Below, piece by piece: positions 1 to 8,953 of a stretch of DNA of 38,342 nucleotides. The notes beneath the pieces were generated by a model. That model was not told where the DNA came from, searched no databases, and was given only the letters and a program-made list of their open reading frames with translations. The translations under genes were made by a program, and so were the position numbers. The stretch comes from Oscillospiraceae bacterium (lineage in GTDB: Bacteria > Bacillota > Clostridia > Oscillospirales > CAG-272), in NCBI GenBank assembly GCA_015064545.1, contig SVSA01000011.1, positions 1 through 38,342 of the forward strand, given 5' to 3'. Numbering within the stretch: position 1 is the first letter of the stretch; each line of letters starts with the position of its first letter.

Positions 1-202
1 TCGGGGGTGTTTGGGGGGTCGAAGCGGTAGGCTGGGGCGGGGGTGTTTGGGGGGTCGAAGCGGTAGGCTGGGGCGGGGGTGTTTGCGGAGCCGCAGGCGA
101 CGAGGCTTCGTTCTGTTCGCTGACAGGGGCATTGGCTATGTTTTCGGAATTGACCGTCGGATTGACGGGAGTATCATTGGTATGGTCGGGAGCGTTGTTC
201 AT
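1..202 (-). CDS. N-terminal part of a proline-rich protein, truncated by the window edge
   Basis: Not in the ORF track because it runs off the edge. Reverse strand from ATG at 202 reads MNNAPDHTNDTPVNPTVNSENIANAPVSEQNEASSPAAPQTPPPQPTASTPQTPPPQPTASTPQTPP..., open to the edge. An RBS-like GGAGG lies just upstream (CGGAGGAAACACCATG). Confidence 0.7.
   Translation of the reverse strand, partial: MNNAPDHTNDTPVNPTVNSENIANAPVSEQNEASSPAAPQTPPPQPTASTPQTPPPQPTASTPQTPP
3..84. repeat. 36-bp tandem repeat, two identical full copies (3-38, 39-74) plus a partial copy
   Basis: Unit gggggtgtttggggggtcgaagcggtaggctggggc repeated head to tail; 36 nt = 12 codons of the minus-strand ORF (PQTPPPQPTAST, phase arbitrary). 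Confidence 0.9.
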
Positions 203-257
203 GGTGTTTCCTCCGTTTCAGGATGCCAAAATCGGATGATTTTGGATGACTATCTTT

Positions 258-263
258 ATTATA
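258..263 (-). promoter_or_regulatory. Possible -10 (TATAAT) of the minus-strand edge gene; no clear -35
   Basis: Reverse complement contains ACTATAATAAAG about 55 nt upstream of the ATG at 202; the -35 match is poor. Confidence 0.35.
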
Positions 264-306
264 GTGTCCGAATGTGACAGTAATGTGATAAATTTCGAAA
301 TATTTA

Positions 307-335
307 TTGAAATTCCTACGGTGCTATGCTATAAT
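307..335 (+). promoter_or_regulatory. Sigma-A type promoter of the SDR gene
   Basis: TTGAAA (307-312), 17-nt spacer, TATAAT (330-335). Confidence 0.8.
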
Positions 336-373
336 AGCGGTAGAAAATGCGGGAAGGAAGGAGTGGTTCTTCG

Positions 374-1108
374 TTGAGAAAAACTGCTGTCATTACCGGC
401 GCCTCGCGCGGAATCGGACGCGAGACGGCAATACGGCTGGCTCAAAACGGCTATGCGGTTGTGATTGGCTGGTGCCGGGAAAAGGAAGCCGCCGGTCAGC
501 TTGTCAGGGATCTTACCTCACAGGGCTACGCGGCCGTTGAAAAGCAGGTGGATGTTGCAGACAGCGAATCGGTTCAAAGCTTTTTTGCTTTTGCTCATGC
601 TACCTATGGCTCGATTGACGTATTGGTGAACAACGCGGGGATTTCGCACCCCCAGCTTTTGACCGATGTAACGGATGAGGCGTATGCCCGCTTGTTCGAT
701 GTGAATATGAGCGGTGTCTTTCGCTGCTGCCGTACGGTAATTCCTTACTTTTTGGAGCATCATCGCGGTGCGATTGTGAATGTTTCGTCGATGTGGGGGA
801 TCTGCGGCGCTTCCTGTGAAAGCGTCTATTCTGCCACAAAGGCCGCTGTGATCGGGTTTACCAAGGCGCTGGCCAAGGAGCTTGGGCCCTCCGGTATTCG
901 TGTCAACGCGGTGGCACCCGGTGTGATTGATACCGATATGAATCGTGATCTGACAGCCGAGACGATGGCTGAGCTTGCCGATATGACACCGCTTGGCCGT
1001 GTCGGATCTCCGGAGGAGGTCGCGGCTGTTATTGGATTTTTGGTATCCGAGGACGCCTCGTTTGTCACCGGACAGATTTTGGCGGTTGACGGTGGTTTTG
1101 CTGTCTGA
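374..1108 (+). CDS. Short-chain dehydrogenase/reductase, FabG-like
   Basis: ORF 347..1108; TGASRGIGRETA cofactor motif, NNAGIS, YSATKAA (YxxxK). Preferred start is TTG at 374 after AGGAAGGAG; the track's ATG is at 347. Confidence 0.85.
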   Translation: MRKTAVITGASRGIGRETAIRLAQNGYAVVIGWCREKEAAGQLVRDLTSQGYAAVEKQVDVADSESVQSFFAFAHATYGSIDVLVNNAGISHPQLLTDVTDEAYARLFDVNMSGVFRCCRTVIPYFLEHHRGAIVNVSSMWGICGASCESVYSATKAAVIGFTKALAKELGPSGIRVNAVAPGVIDTDMNRDLTAETMAELADMTPLGRVGSPEEVAAVIGFLVSEDASFVTGQILAVDGGFAV

Positions 1109-1128
1109 CTGCTTGGAAGGGAGCTTTT

Positions 1129-2856
1129 ATGAGACGTAAACTGCGTGCTGCTCTTTTACTGATTTTGTCTCTTGTGCTGCTATCCTCCTGTACCAGCTTG
1201 GACTATTTGTTTTCGGCGCTGCAGGGAGATACGCGCTTTTTGGCAGATTATAGCGATATCACCTACGTTCGCCCCGATCTTGTACAGCTTGAACAGCAGA
1301 TCGATACCCTGATCGATGCCGTAAAGAATGATACCACCAACAGCAAAGAGGTGCTGGAGACGATGGAGAAGATCGTAGATGCGTATTACTACGAGCTTAA
1401 CACCATGATGTCGCTTGCGTTTTTGGAATATTCGCGCGATCTGAACAGTGAATTCTATCGGAATGAGTATTACGATCTGATGGCTGAGAGCGATCGTCTT
1501 ATGACGCGTTTGGAGGAGCTGTACAGCTATTTGGCACAGTCTCCTTATCGGGATGCCTGCGAAGAGAAAATCTTCGGCAGCGGCTTTTTGGAGTCCTATG
1601 CTGACGGTCCTGTCAGCTATCCGGAGGAGTTTTTGTCATTATTCCGCCGGGAGAGCGAGCTCTTGATGCAATACAGCGAATATCTGGCCGATCCTCAGGT
1701 GAGCTATCAAGGTAAGATATACAACGGTGTCGATATCGACGCCATCGAGGATCCGGAGCTCTACCGTCAGGTGTGCGAGGCTTATTATCAAAAGTATAAT
1801 ACCCTGATTGCTTCGATTTATGTTGAGCTTGTCGGGATTCGACAGGAAATCGCTCGGATGTGCGGTTACGAGAGCTATGCTTCGTATGTCTTCGATTCTT
1901 CCGGCAGAGAATATACGCCTGCCGAGGCCGATACTTATCTTACCGGGATCCGACGCACTCTTGTGCCGATTTATCGTGAGGTTATCGCGTCATACGATGA
2001 CGAGCGCTTGGCGTTACTTCCGCCGCTGACATCGGATGCGGTGGTGTCTAAGGCCGAAACGCTGGTGTCGTCGCTGTCCGGAACGCTGGGCGCTATCTTT
2101 GCGGATATGAAGGATCATAATCTCTATACGGTCGGCTCTTCGGATACCATGTATTATGGCTCCTTCCAGACCTATTTCAATTCGTTTGAAACGCCCTATC
2201 TTTTTGTCAACGGTACGGGTTATGCCGAGGATGTAATGACGATGGTTCATGAATTCGGTCACTTTACCTCAGCCTATCTGAATTATGGCTCAACCGGAAG
2301 CAACGACGAGGCCGAGGTGGCTTCGCAGGCGCTGTCGCTGTTGTCACTTCGCCATTTGGATCAGGTCTTTTCGCAAGAGCAGGCGGAGGTGCTTTACGAA
2401 TACGAGCTCTGCGGAATCCTCTCGTCTTTGAATGAATGTGCCGCTTATACGGCTTTTGAAAACATGGTTTATGCCGATACGACGCTTACGCCGGCAGAGT
2501 GTAATGCGTATTTTGGAAGCTGCATGAAGGAATACGGGCTTCTTGATCCGACCGAGAGCGGTGTTGCCGGCGATCGCTATTGGGTGTTTATCAACCACTT
2601 GATTGAGTATCCGTATTATATGATCGGATATTCGGTTTCCGCCGATGTATCGCTTCAGATTTTTGCGCTCCCCGAAGAAAAGGGCGTAAGCACCTATATG
2701 GATCTGATTGATCGGGCTTACCGCTATGATTTCTTCGGTAATCTTGCGGCTGTCGGGCTGCAGTCGCCCTTTGAAGAGGGAAGAGCAGAGGCGCTTGCCG
2801 CCTTCTTCTCGCGCGAGCTTTTGAAACGGGCCAACGGAGAACGCGTATATCCATAA
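1129..2856 (+). CDS. M3-family (oligoendopeptidase-like) metallopeptidase, predicted lipoprotein
   Basis: Signal peptide with lipobox LLSSC; zinc motif HEFGH followed by DEAEVASQALSLL as in M3 peptidases. Confidence 0.75.
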   Translation: MRRKLRAALLLILSLVLLSSCTSLDYLFSALQGDTRFLADYSDITYVRPDLVQLEQQIDTLIDAVKNDTTNSKEVLETMEKIVDAYYYELNTMMSLAFLEYSRDLNSEFYRNEYYDLMAESDRLMTRLEELYSYLAQSPYRDACEEKIFGSGFLESYADGPVSYPEEFLSLFRRESELLMQYSEYLADPQVSYQGKIYNGVDIDAIEDPELYRQVCEAYYQKYNTLIASIYVELVGIRQEIARMCGYESYASYVFDSSGREYTPAEADTYLTGIRRTLVPIYREVIASYDDERLALLPPLTSDAVVSKAETLVSSLSGTLGAIFADMKDHNLYTVGSSDTMYYGSFQTYFNSFETPYLFVNGTGYAEDVMTMVHEFGHFTSAYLNYGSTGSNDEAEVASQALSLLSLRHLDQVFSQEQAEVLYEYELCGILSSLNECAAYTAFENMVYADTTLTPAECNAYFGSCMKEYGLLDPTESGVAGDRYWVFINHLIEYPYYMIGYSVSADVSLQIFALPEEKGVSTYMDLIDRAYRYDFFGNLAAVGLQSPFEEGRAEALAAFFSRELLKRANGERVYP

Positions 2857-2881
2857 CGATAAGTAAGCGTAAATGAATATA

Positions 2882-2919
2882 AGAAAACGACAAGTTTCAA
2901 AAGAAACTTGTCGTTTTCT
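2882..2919. terminator. Bidirectional intrinsic terminator between the M3 peptidase gene and tRNA-Lys
   Basis: Perfect 17-bp stem AGAAAACGACAAGTTTC-AAAA-GAAACTTGTCGTTTTCT with T-rich flank in both directions. Confidence 0.8.
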
Positions 2920-2994
2920 GGTGCTCCTGCGGAGACTCGAACTCCGGACACCTTGATTAAAAGTCAAGTGCTCTACCATCTGAGCTACAGGGGC
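2919..2994 (-). tRNA. tRNA-Lys(TTT), CCA encoded
   Basis: Reverse complement GCCCCTGTAGCTCAGATGGTAGAGCACTTGACTTTTAATCAAGGTGTCCGGAGTTCGAGTCTCCGCAGGAGCACCA folds as a cloverleaf with anticodon loop CTTTTAA. Confidence 0.95.
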
Positions 2995-3013
2995 TTATGT
3001 ACCGTACCCATCT

Positions 3014-3042
3014 ATTATATCACAGGTGATGGCGAATGTCAA
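3014..3042 (-). promoter_or_regulatory. Consensus promoter of tRNA-Lys
   Basis: Reverse strand TTGACA, 17-nt spacer, TATAAT, ending about 20 nt before the tRNA 5' end. Confidence 0.85.
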
Positions 3043-3066
3043 GAGAAATCTGAAATTTTATCAAAG

Positions 3067-3096
3067 AAACCGCCTACCCGAAAGGGCAGGCGGTTT
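3067..3096 (-). terminator. Intrinsic terminator downstream of ftsZ
   Basis: Reverse strand CCGCCTGCCC-TTTC-GGGTAGGCGG followed by TTTCTTT. Confidence 0.8.
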
Positions 3097-3102
3097 TGGC
3101 AA

Positions 3103-4230
3103 TTACTGCTGTTTTCTCTTCTTCTGAACAATGTCCCAAAGAGCGAGGAAATCGTCATCGGGAATCTCGTCCTCATCCGAAGCCTTGGTGTCGTCAGCTT
3201 CGTCGGTTTCTTCCGCATCCTTCTTAGGAATATTGAACGAGGTCTTCTTGGTTTCCTTCTTGTCCTCTTTCTTCTCGCCTTCAAAGCCCGTAGCAACGAC
3301 CGTGATGGACATGGTGTCCTCCAGGTTTTCGTCGAATGCAGCACCCCAGATGATCTGCGCATCGGGATGAGCCTCGTCGTGAATCATCGAGGAAGCGATA
3401 TCGATTTCTTCCAAACCGATGTCGGGCGAAGCGGTGATATTGATCAAGATGCCTCTTGCGCCGGCAATCGAGGTCTCGAGCAGCGGTGAGGAGATGGCAA
3501 GCTTGGCAGCCTCGGCAGCCTTGTCCTTACCCTGAGCAATGCCGACACCCATGTGAGCCGATCCGGCATTCTGCATAACGGCGGTAACGTCAGCAAAATC
3601 GAGGTTAACGATACCGGGAACATTAATCAGGTCGGAGATGCTCTGAACACCACGACGGAGAACATTGTCGGCCTCGGCAAAAGCGTTGGCAAAGGTGATT
3701 CTGGTCTCCGAGATCTGCTTCAGTCTCTCGTTCGGGATGATGATCAGCGAGTCAACGGCATCGCGGAAGACCTTGATACCGGCCTCAGCCGCTTCCATTC
3801 TCTTACGGCCCTCGAAAATGAAGGGCTTGGTAACGATACCGATTGTAAGAATGCCCATGTCGCGAGCAATCTTAGCAATCACAGGAGCAGCACCGGTACC
3901 GGTTCCGCCGCCCATACCGGCCGTGATGAACACCATATCGGTGTCCTTCAGCGCGGCAGCGATTTCTTCCTGGCTTTCCTCGGCAGCTCTTGCGCCGATT
4001 TCGGGATTTGCGCCGGCACCGCGGCCCTTGGTGATCTTTTCGCCGATGGCAATCTTGTGCGGGGCTACCGAACGGTTCAGTGCCTGCTTGTCGGAGTTGA
4101 TTACGATAAATTCAACGCCGCGGATATTGGTTTCGATCATACGGTTTACAGCGTTTCCGCCGCCGCCGCCGACACCTACTACCTTTATTTTTACGCCGAT
4201 GTCATACTGTTCTTCGAGCTCGAATGGCAT
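3103..4230 (-). CDS. ftsZ: Cell division protein FtsZ
   Basis: [15 protein letters not shown] and [13 protein letters not shown] tubulin-type GTP-binding motifs; AGGAGG upstream of the ATG. Confidence 0.97.
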   Translation of the reverse strand: MPFELEEQYDIGVKIKVVGVGGGGGNAVNRMIETNIRGVEFIVINSDKQALNRSVAPHKIAIGEKITKGRGAGANPEIGARAAEESQEEIAAALKDTDMVFITAGMGGGTGTGAAPVIAKIARDMGILTIGIVTKPFIFEGRKRMEAAEAGIKVFRDAVDSLIIIPNERLKQISETRITFANAFAEADNVLRRGVQSISDLINVPGIVNLDFADVTAVMQNAGSAHMGVGIAQGKDKAAEAAKLAISSPLLETSIAGARGILINITASPDIGLEEIDIASSMIHDEAHPDAQIIWGAAFDENLEDTMSITVVATGFEGEKKEDKKETKKTSFNIPKKDAEETDEADDTKASDEDEIPDDDFLALWDIVQKKRKQQ

Positions 4231-4313
4231 GCTATGTATCCTCCTAAAACTTTTAAATAGACCTTTTTATTTCAATACCGACTTTTGTCGGGGCAAAACA
4301 GGTACACAGTAAT

Positions 4314-4342
4314 ATGATAATTCTTTTTGAGACGCGATGCAA
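4314..4342 (-). promoter_or_regulatory. Putative promoter of ftsZ
   Basis: Reverse strand TTGCAT, 17-nt spacer, TATCAT in the 150-bp ftsQ-ftsZ gap. Confidence 0.6.
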
Positions 4343-4381
4343 GACTTTTTTTCAAAATTAACTATTTGTTCACAATTTCCT

Positions 4382-5254
4382 TTACTTTTGGTCGATGTCA
4401 AAGCGGTTTTCTTGCTTTTTTACAATGGCTTGCTTGACATATTCGACATTGATCGAGGCGATGGTGAATTCATCGAAGGTTTTGTCCTTCAGAACGCCGG
4501 CAACAAAGTGAAGCTTGACCGTGAGGCTTTCAGAGGTACCGAGCTGGATCAGATAGCGGCCGTCACCGGCATAAAGATCCATATGATAACGATCCGAGGC
4601 ATCCACGGCATCCAGAGAAGCGAAGATTTCTTCGGCACGAAGGGCTGTCAGAAAATCGTAGATATATTTGTAGTTTGCGGCTTTTGTGAATTGTAACGGC
4701 TCGCCGGTAATGGCTGACTGAACCTCCGGCAAACGGACATACAGAAGCGGAAGTCCCATAATCTCGATTTCCTCGCGGATATCGTGACGCGAGATGACAC
4801 GCAAATCCTCGGATAACAAAAACCAGTTGCCAAAAATTTCAGCGTAATAGCTTGGCGCATCCTCAACCACGGTCATAATCAAGGTGGAGGGAAGCACCCG
4901 TTCAAAGCTGACACTGCTGACATAGGGGCAGGCCTTTCGGACAGCCTCTTGTGCGGCTTCAAGATCGAGGTCAAAGAGGTTGTTCGTCGAATCGAGTCCG
5001 CTGGCGGTAACCAGCTCTTCTTTGGTATAGCGGCTGTTTCCTTCCACTTCTATGGTTTTCAGCCCGAAGAAGAGGACGATACAGAGAAATCCGATTGCGA
5101 TCAGAAGAAGTATGGCCAAGATGAAATAGAAGATCCGGCGAAGGAGTTCTTTCCTTCGGTTTTTAGAACGAAGGCGCTCAAAGGAGTCTTTGTTGACGAT
5201 TTCGGCGTTGTTTAACCCGCGTCCGGCGTCAATCGAAGGATCCTCGTAGTTCAT
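4382..5254 (-). CDS. Cell division protein FtsQ/DivIB
   Basis: Single N-terminal TM, POTRA-like segment (IEVEGNSRYTKEELVTASGL), position between murG and ftsZ. Confidence 0.85.
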   Translation of the reverse strand: MNYEDPSIDAGRGLNNAEIVNKDSFERLRSKNRRKELLRRIFYFILAILLLIAIGFLCIVLFFGLKTIEVEGNSRYTKEELVTASGLDSTNNLFDLDLEAAQEAVRKACPYVSSVSFERVLPSTLIMTVVEDAPSYYAEIFGNWFLLSEDLRVISRHDIREEIEIMGLPLLYVRLPEVQSAITGEPLQFTKAANYKYIYDFLTALRAEEIFASLDAVDASDRYHMDLYAGDGRYLIQLGTSESLTVKLHFVAGVLKDKTFDEFTIASINVEYVKQAIVKKQENRFDIDQK

Positions 5255-5313
5255 AGACCGTAACTCCTTTCCGAGATTGCCGAAGAAGCATTCGGCTCGT
5301 AACTACCAGTATA

Positions 5314-6435
5314 TCATACTTTCTTCGATTTTACAAGTTCTTTTATTTCTTTATAGATCAAATTATTCGCATTTTTTATGGCGAATTTGCCGAAATTTTC
5401 CGACAGCAGCCGCCGCTTTTCACGATTTGACAGGATTGCCTCGATGGTGTCGGCCATCAGACTCCCATGTAACTGGGATTCCTCGATCAAAACGGCGGCA
5501 CCGGCGTCGGCGAGCAGCTTGGCATTTTTATATTGATGATTATCGGTGACATTGGGGGAAGGAATCAGAATGGCGGGCTTGCCGAGAAGTGCCAGCTCCG
5601 AAATGGTCATCGCTCCGGCGCGGTTGATGACGAGGTCGGCCGCGGCCAAGCGATCCGGCATGTCATAAATGTAATCAACTAAGGCAAGATTGGGATAGCG
5701 ATCCAGCCCCAATCGTTCAAATTCGGCGCGGGTTTCCTCGTAGTTACCGACACCGGCTTGATGCAGATGATGGATTTCAGGATGCTTGGCGGAATATTCC
5801 GCCATAACCCGCAGCATTTCGCGATTAATGGCTTCAGCCCCCAGGCTTCCGCCACAGGAGAGCAGAGAATAGCGGTAGGTGTTGGTGAAGCCGAGGCGTC
5901 GGCGGGCTTCCTCGTAGGAAACCGAAGTAAAGGCCGTTTTCAGGGGATTACCCACATGAAGCACCTTGCGCGCACGGGGGAGCTGTTCGGCGGTTTGAGC
6001 AAAGTTGACAAAGATAAGATCGGTGTAAGGTGCTAACAGTTTGACAGCGACACCCGCCAAGGCATTCGATTCATGTAGGGCAGTCGGTATGCCCAGTGCC
6101 GCCGCGGCGCGAATGAGCGGCCAGGAGACATATCCACCGGTACCGATGCAGACATCCGGCTTAAATTCGCGAATCAATGCCTTGGCTTTGCCGACTGAAG
6201 TGATCATCAGTGCCAGCGTTTTCAAATTGGCGGGCGAAAGACTGCGCCGCAGACCGCGCATTTCAATGTGATGGAGAGGAAATCCTTCTTTGGGAACAAG
6301 GCGGTTTTCCATGCCGCGTGCGGTGCCGACAAAAGCAATTTCGGAATCCGGTTCCTCGGACAGAATCGTTTTGGCGATGGCAAGTGCGGGATTGATGTGA
6401 CCGCCTGTGCCGCCGCCGGTCATCAATACTCGCAT
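5314..6435 (-). CDS. murG: UDP-GlcNAc:lipid I GlcNAc transferase MurG
   Basis: N-terminal MTGGGTGGHINPALAIA, C-terminal GAMTISELALLGKPAILIPSP. Confidence 0.97.
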   Translation of the reverse strand: MRVLMTGGGTGGHINPALAIAKTILSEEPDSEIAFVGTARGMENRLVPKEGFPLHHIEMRGLRRSLSPANLKTLALMITSVGKAKALIREFKPDVCIGTGGYVSWPLIRAAAALGIPTALHESNALAGVAVKLLAPYTDLIFVNFAQTAEQLPRARKVLHVGNPLKTAFTSVSYEEARRRLGFTNTYRYSLLSCGGSLGAEAINREMLRVMAEYSAKHPEIHHLHQAGVGNYEETRAEFERLGLDRYPNLALVDYIYDMPDRLAAADLVINRAGAMTISELALLGKPAILIPSPNVTDNHQYKNAKLLADAGAAVLIEESQLHGSLMADTIEAILSNREKRRLLSENFGKFAIKNANNLIYKEIKELVKSKKV

Positions 6436-6454
6436 GACCGACTCCTTTTCGGAA

Positions 6455-7889
6455 TTAGTTTAGATCGCGTTGATAGGAATAGCGTGAAATCGAGAGGATA
6501 ATTCCCATTTCACCGAGCTGCATCAGAAGGGCGGTTCCTCCGTAACTGAAGAAGGGTAAGCTGATACCGGTATTGGGGATCGTGTTGGTAACGACTGCGA
6601 TATTGAGGATGGCCTGAATGGCAACCTTACTGATCAGACCGATCACGACAAGGGAGGAGAAGGTGTCCGGCGCCTTCATGGCAATCACAAAGCCGCGCCA
6701 GATTAACAGCATGAAAAGAATAATGACCAGAGCCGCGCCCGCAAATCCCAGCTCCTCGGCAATAATGGAGAAGACAAAGTCGTTTTGCGGTTCCGGAACA
6801 TAGAGATGCTTTTGACGGCTGTTTCCCAGGCCAACACCGAAGAGTCCGCCCGAGCCGACGGCATATAACCCCTGAACCGTCTGCCAGATACCGCCGGTTA
6901 ACGGATAATTTTCGGGGTTGAGCCACATATTGATGCGCTCACGGGCATACGGTACCAGCAAAATCGCGGGCACAATAAAGGTAGCTGCGGCACCGCCGGC
7001 AATGAAGAACCAGAATTTTCTGGCACCGGCGGCAAAAATGACTACCATACCGATCAGGAAGACAATGATGGTACCCGAAAAATGACGTTCCAAGGCAATC
7101 AGAACGCAGGCAATACCGACAATGGCGGCCGGAATAAAGACGCCGAAAATGGAGGACTGCCAAAAGTTTCGATAGTTGGTGATGCGGTCTTGATTTCGTG
7201 CAGTATATAGCGCCAGCATAATGACAAGCGAGAACTTCATAATTTCGGAGGGCTGTATGGTAATGCTTCCGACACGAATCCACCGCTGGGCAACACCGCT
7301 GGCAACACCGTAGGCCAGAACGCCAATCAGAAGAAGAACGGTGACCAGAAAGGCAGGAACCGTAAATTTTCGAAGCCATCGGTAGTCAAAATGCATCGCA
7401 ACAAACAGCGCTACCATGCCCAGAACGGCAAAGGCCGTCTGACGCTTGACATAGTGAAAGCTGTCGCCGTATTTACTGAAGGCAGAGGGGTAACTGGCCG
7501 AAAAGTCCATCACCAGTCCGAACAGCGTCAGAACAATCACCAGGATCAAAAAGAGGCGGTCATAGCTTCCCTTGACGCGTACGACGTCGGTGGGTTTGAT
7601 AAAGTCATTTTTGATACGGCGGCGCTTGGACGGCTGAGTCGGAGGTGCGACACGACCGACACGAACGCCCTGTTCTTCGGATACGCTGCGGCTGTGATTC
7701 GGCTCTGTCGGTGGGACAGGACGCTTTTTGGAGGAAGGGGGTGTCTCGATAGCCTTGGGATCGGGCGCCGTTGTGACATCGGGACGAAGGACCTTGCGCT
7801 TGGCGGCTTCCTTGCGGCTGATGCTGCTACGGCGTACTTTGAAACCGCTTTGCGGTTTGTTTTGGCTGGTTTTTGGTGTTTTGTTCATG
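6455..7889 (-). CDS. ftsW: FtsW-type SEDS protein with long basic N-terminal extension
   Basis: SEDS motifs (GGIWQTVQGLYAVGSGGLFGVGLGNSRQK, NDFVFSIIAEELGFAGA, TGISLPFFSYGGTALL). Preferred start is ATG at 7889, just downstream of the mraY stop; the track's start at 8002 overlaps mraY. Confidence 0.93.
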
Positions 7890-7911
7890 GAGGATCCGCC
7901 TTTATCGGAGA

Positions 7912-8901
7912 TCAGAGATAAGCGAAGAAGAAGGTGAGGAAGCAGAGAAGAAGGGTAACCATACCGAAGATCAGCACAATGCGAATCTCGCTCCATCCGC
8001 ATTTTTCAAAATGATGATGAATCGGTGCCATCTTGAAAAGACGCTTACCGTGCGTGATTTTGAAGAACCCAACCTGGAGTATGACCGAAATCGCTTCCAA
8101 AAGATAAATAAAGCCTACAACAAGAATGACAAGCGGATTTTGAATCATAAAAGCCATACCGATGACCAGTGCGCCGAGAAACAGCGATCCGGTATCACCC
8201 ATAAAGACACGGGCGGGATAGAAATTATAGACCAAAAATCCAAGACAGCCGCCAATTGCGGCTCCGGCCAGAATGCCAAGTGAATAGGAGCCAAAGAGGA
8301 AGGCCACCGCAGCAAAAAACATCGAGACAATCGCTGTTTGTGAGGCGGCAAGGCCGTCAATGCCGTCGGTCAGGTTTACGCTGTTGATTATACCGGTCAA
8401 AAGAAGAACGGCAAAAGGGTAATACACCCACGAGAGGGGAAGCGTTATGTCAATAAAGGGAAGATACAGGTCGGTGGTTAAATAGCCAAAGCCATGCATG
8501 GCGAGAAGATAAAGAATCGAGGCACCAAGCTGAAGCAGATACTTTTGCCAGGAGAGCAGACCCTCATTCTTGTTTTTGGAAAATTTGGTGCGATCATCGA
8601 TGACGCCAATCAAGCCGTTGACAAGCGCAAAAAGCAGGGTGATGACGAGAAGGGGAAGGTTTTCGGTTTTACCGGAGAGTGACAAAGCAGCAAGAAGAAC
8701 AGCGGAAAGCAAAAGAATGGAGACAAGGAAGGAAAGACCGCCCATGGTGGGAGTTCCTTCTTTGGATTTGTGCCAACGAGGGCCGATATCGAGGATTTTT
8801 TGGCCGAGCTTACGGCTTTTTAAGTAAGGAATCAGAAACCGCAGGATAACGGCAGTAAAAACGAAGGTGAGAACAAGAGCAAGAAGAAAATACAGAGTCA
8901 T
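7912..8901 (-). CDS. mraY: Phospho-MurNAc-pentapeptide transferase MraY
   Basis: GTPTMGGLSF, NLTDGIDGLA, FMGDTGSLFLG, APIHHHFE motifs. Confidence 0.97.
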   Translation of the reverse strand: MTLYFLLALVLTFVFTAVILRFLIPYLKSRKLGQKILDIGPRWHKSKEGTPTMGGLSFLVSILLLSAVLLAALSLSGKTENLPLLVITLLFALVNGLIGVIDDRTKFSKNKNEGLLSWQKYLLQLGASILYLLAMHGFGYLTTDLYLPFIDITLPLSWVYYPFAVLLLTGIINSVNLTDGIDGLAASQTAIVSMFFAAVAFLFGSYSLGILAGAAIGGCLGFLVYNFYPARVFMGDTGSLFLGALVIGMAFMIQNPLVILVVGFIYLLEAISVILQVGFFKITHGKRLFKMAPIHHHFEKCGWSEIRIVLIFGMVTLLLCFLTFFFAYL

Positions 8902-8953
8902 AAGGTACAGTATGGCGGTTGAGCCGTTTTCCTTTCCCGAGTGTAATACTCAT

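Noticed and set aside
3-84. 36-bp repeats as a CRISPR remnant
   Set aside because: Units are contiguous with no spacers and are in frame with an ORF.
11-277. Plus-strand ORF of 88 aa with GGRSGRLGRGCL repeats
   Set aside because: Shadow of the 36-bp repeat; the minus strand has a better RBS, start and plausible composition.
2344-2979. Minus-strand ORF starting MVEHLTFNQGVRSSSLRRST
   Set aside because: Translation through tRNA-Lys and antisense to the M3 peptidase gene.
2908-3489. Plus-strand ORF starting MSFSGAPAETRTPDTLIKSQVLYHLSYRG
   Set aside because: Translation of the tRNA-Lys antisense and of the ftsZ antisense strand.
3553-4312. Two overlapping plus-strand ORFs (235 and 215 aa) opposite ftsZ
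   Set aside because: Antisense to ftsZ with no domain-like sequence.
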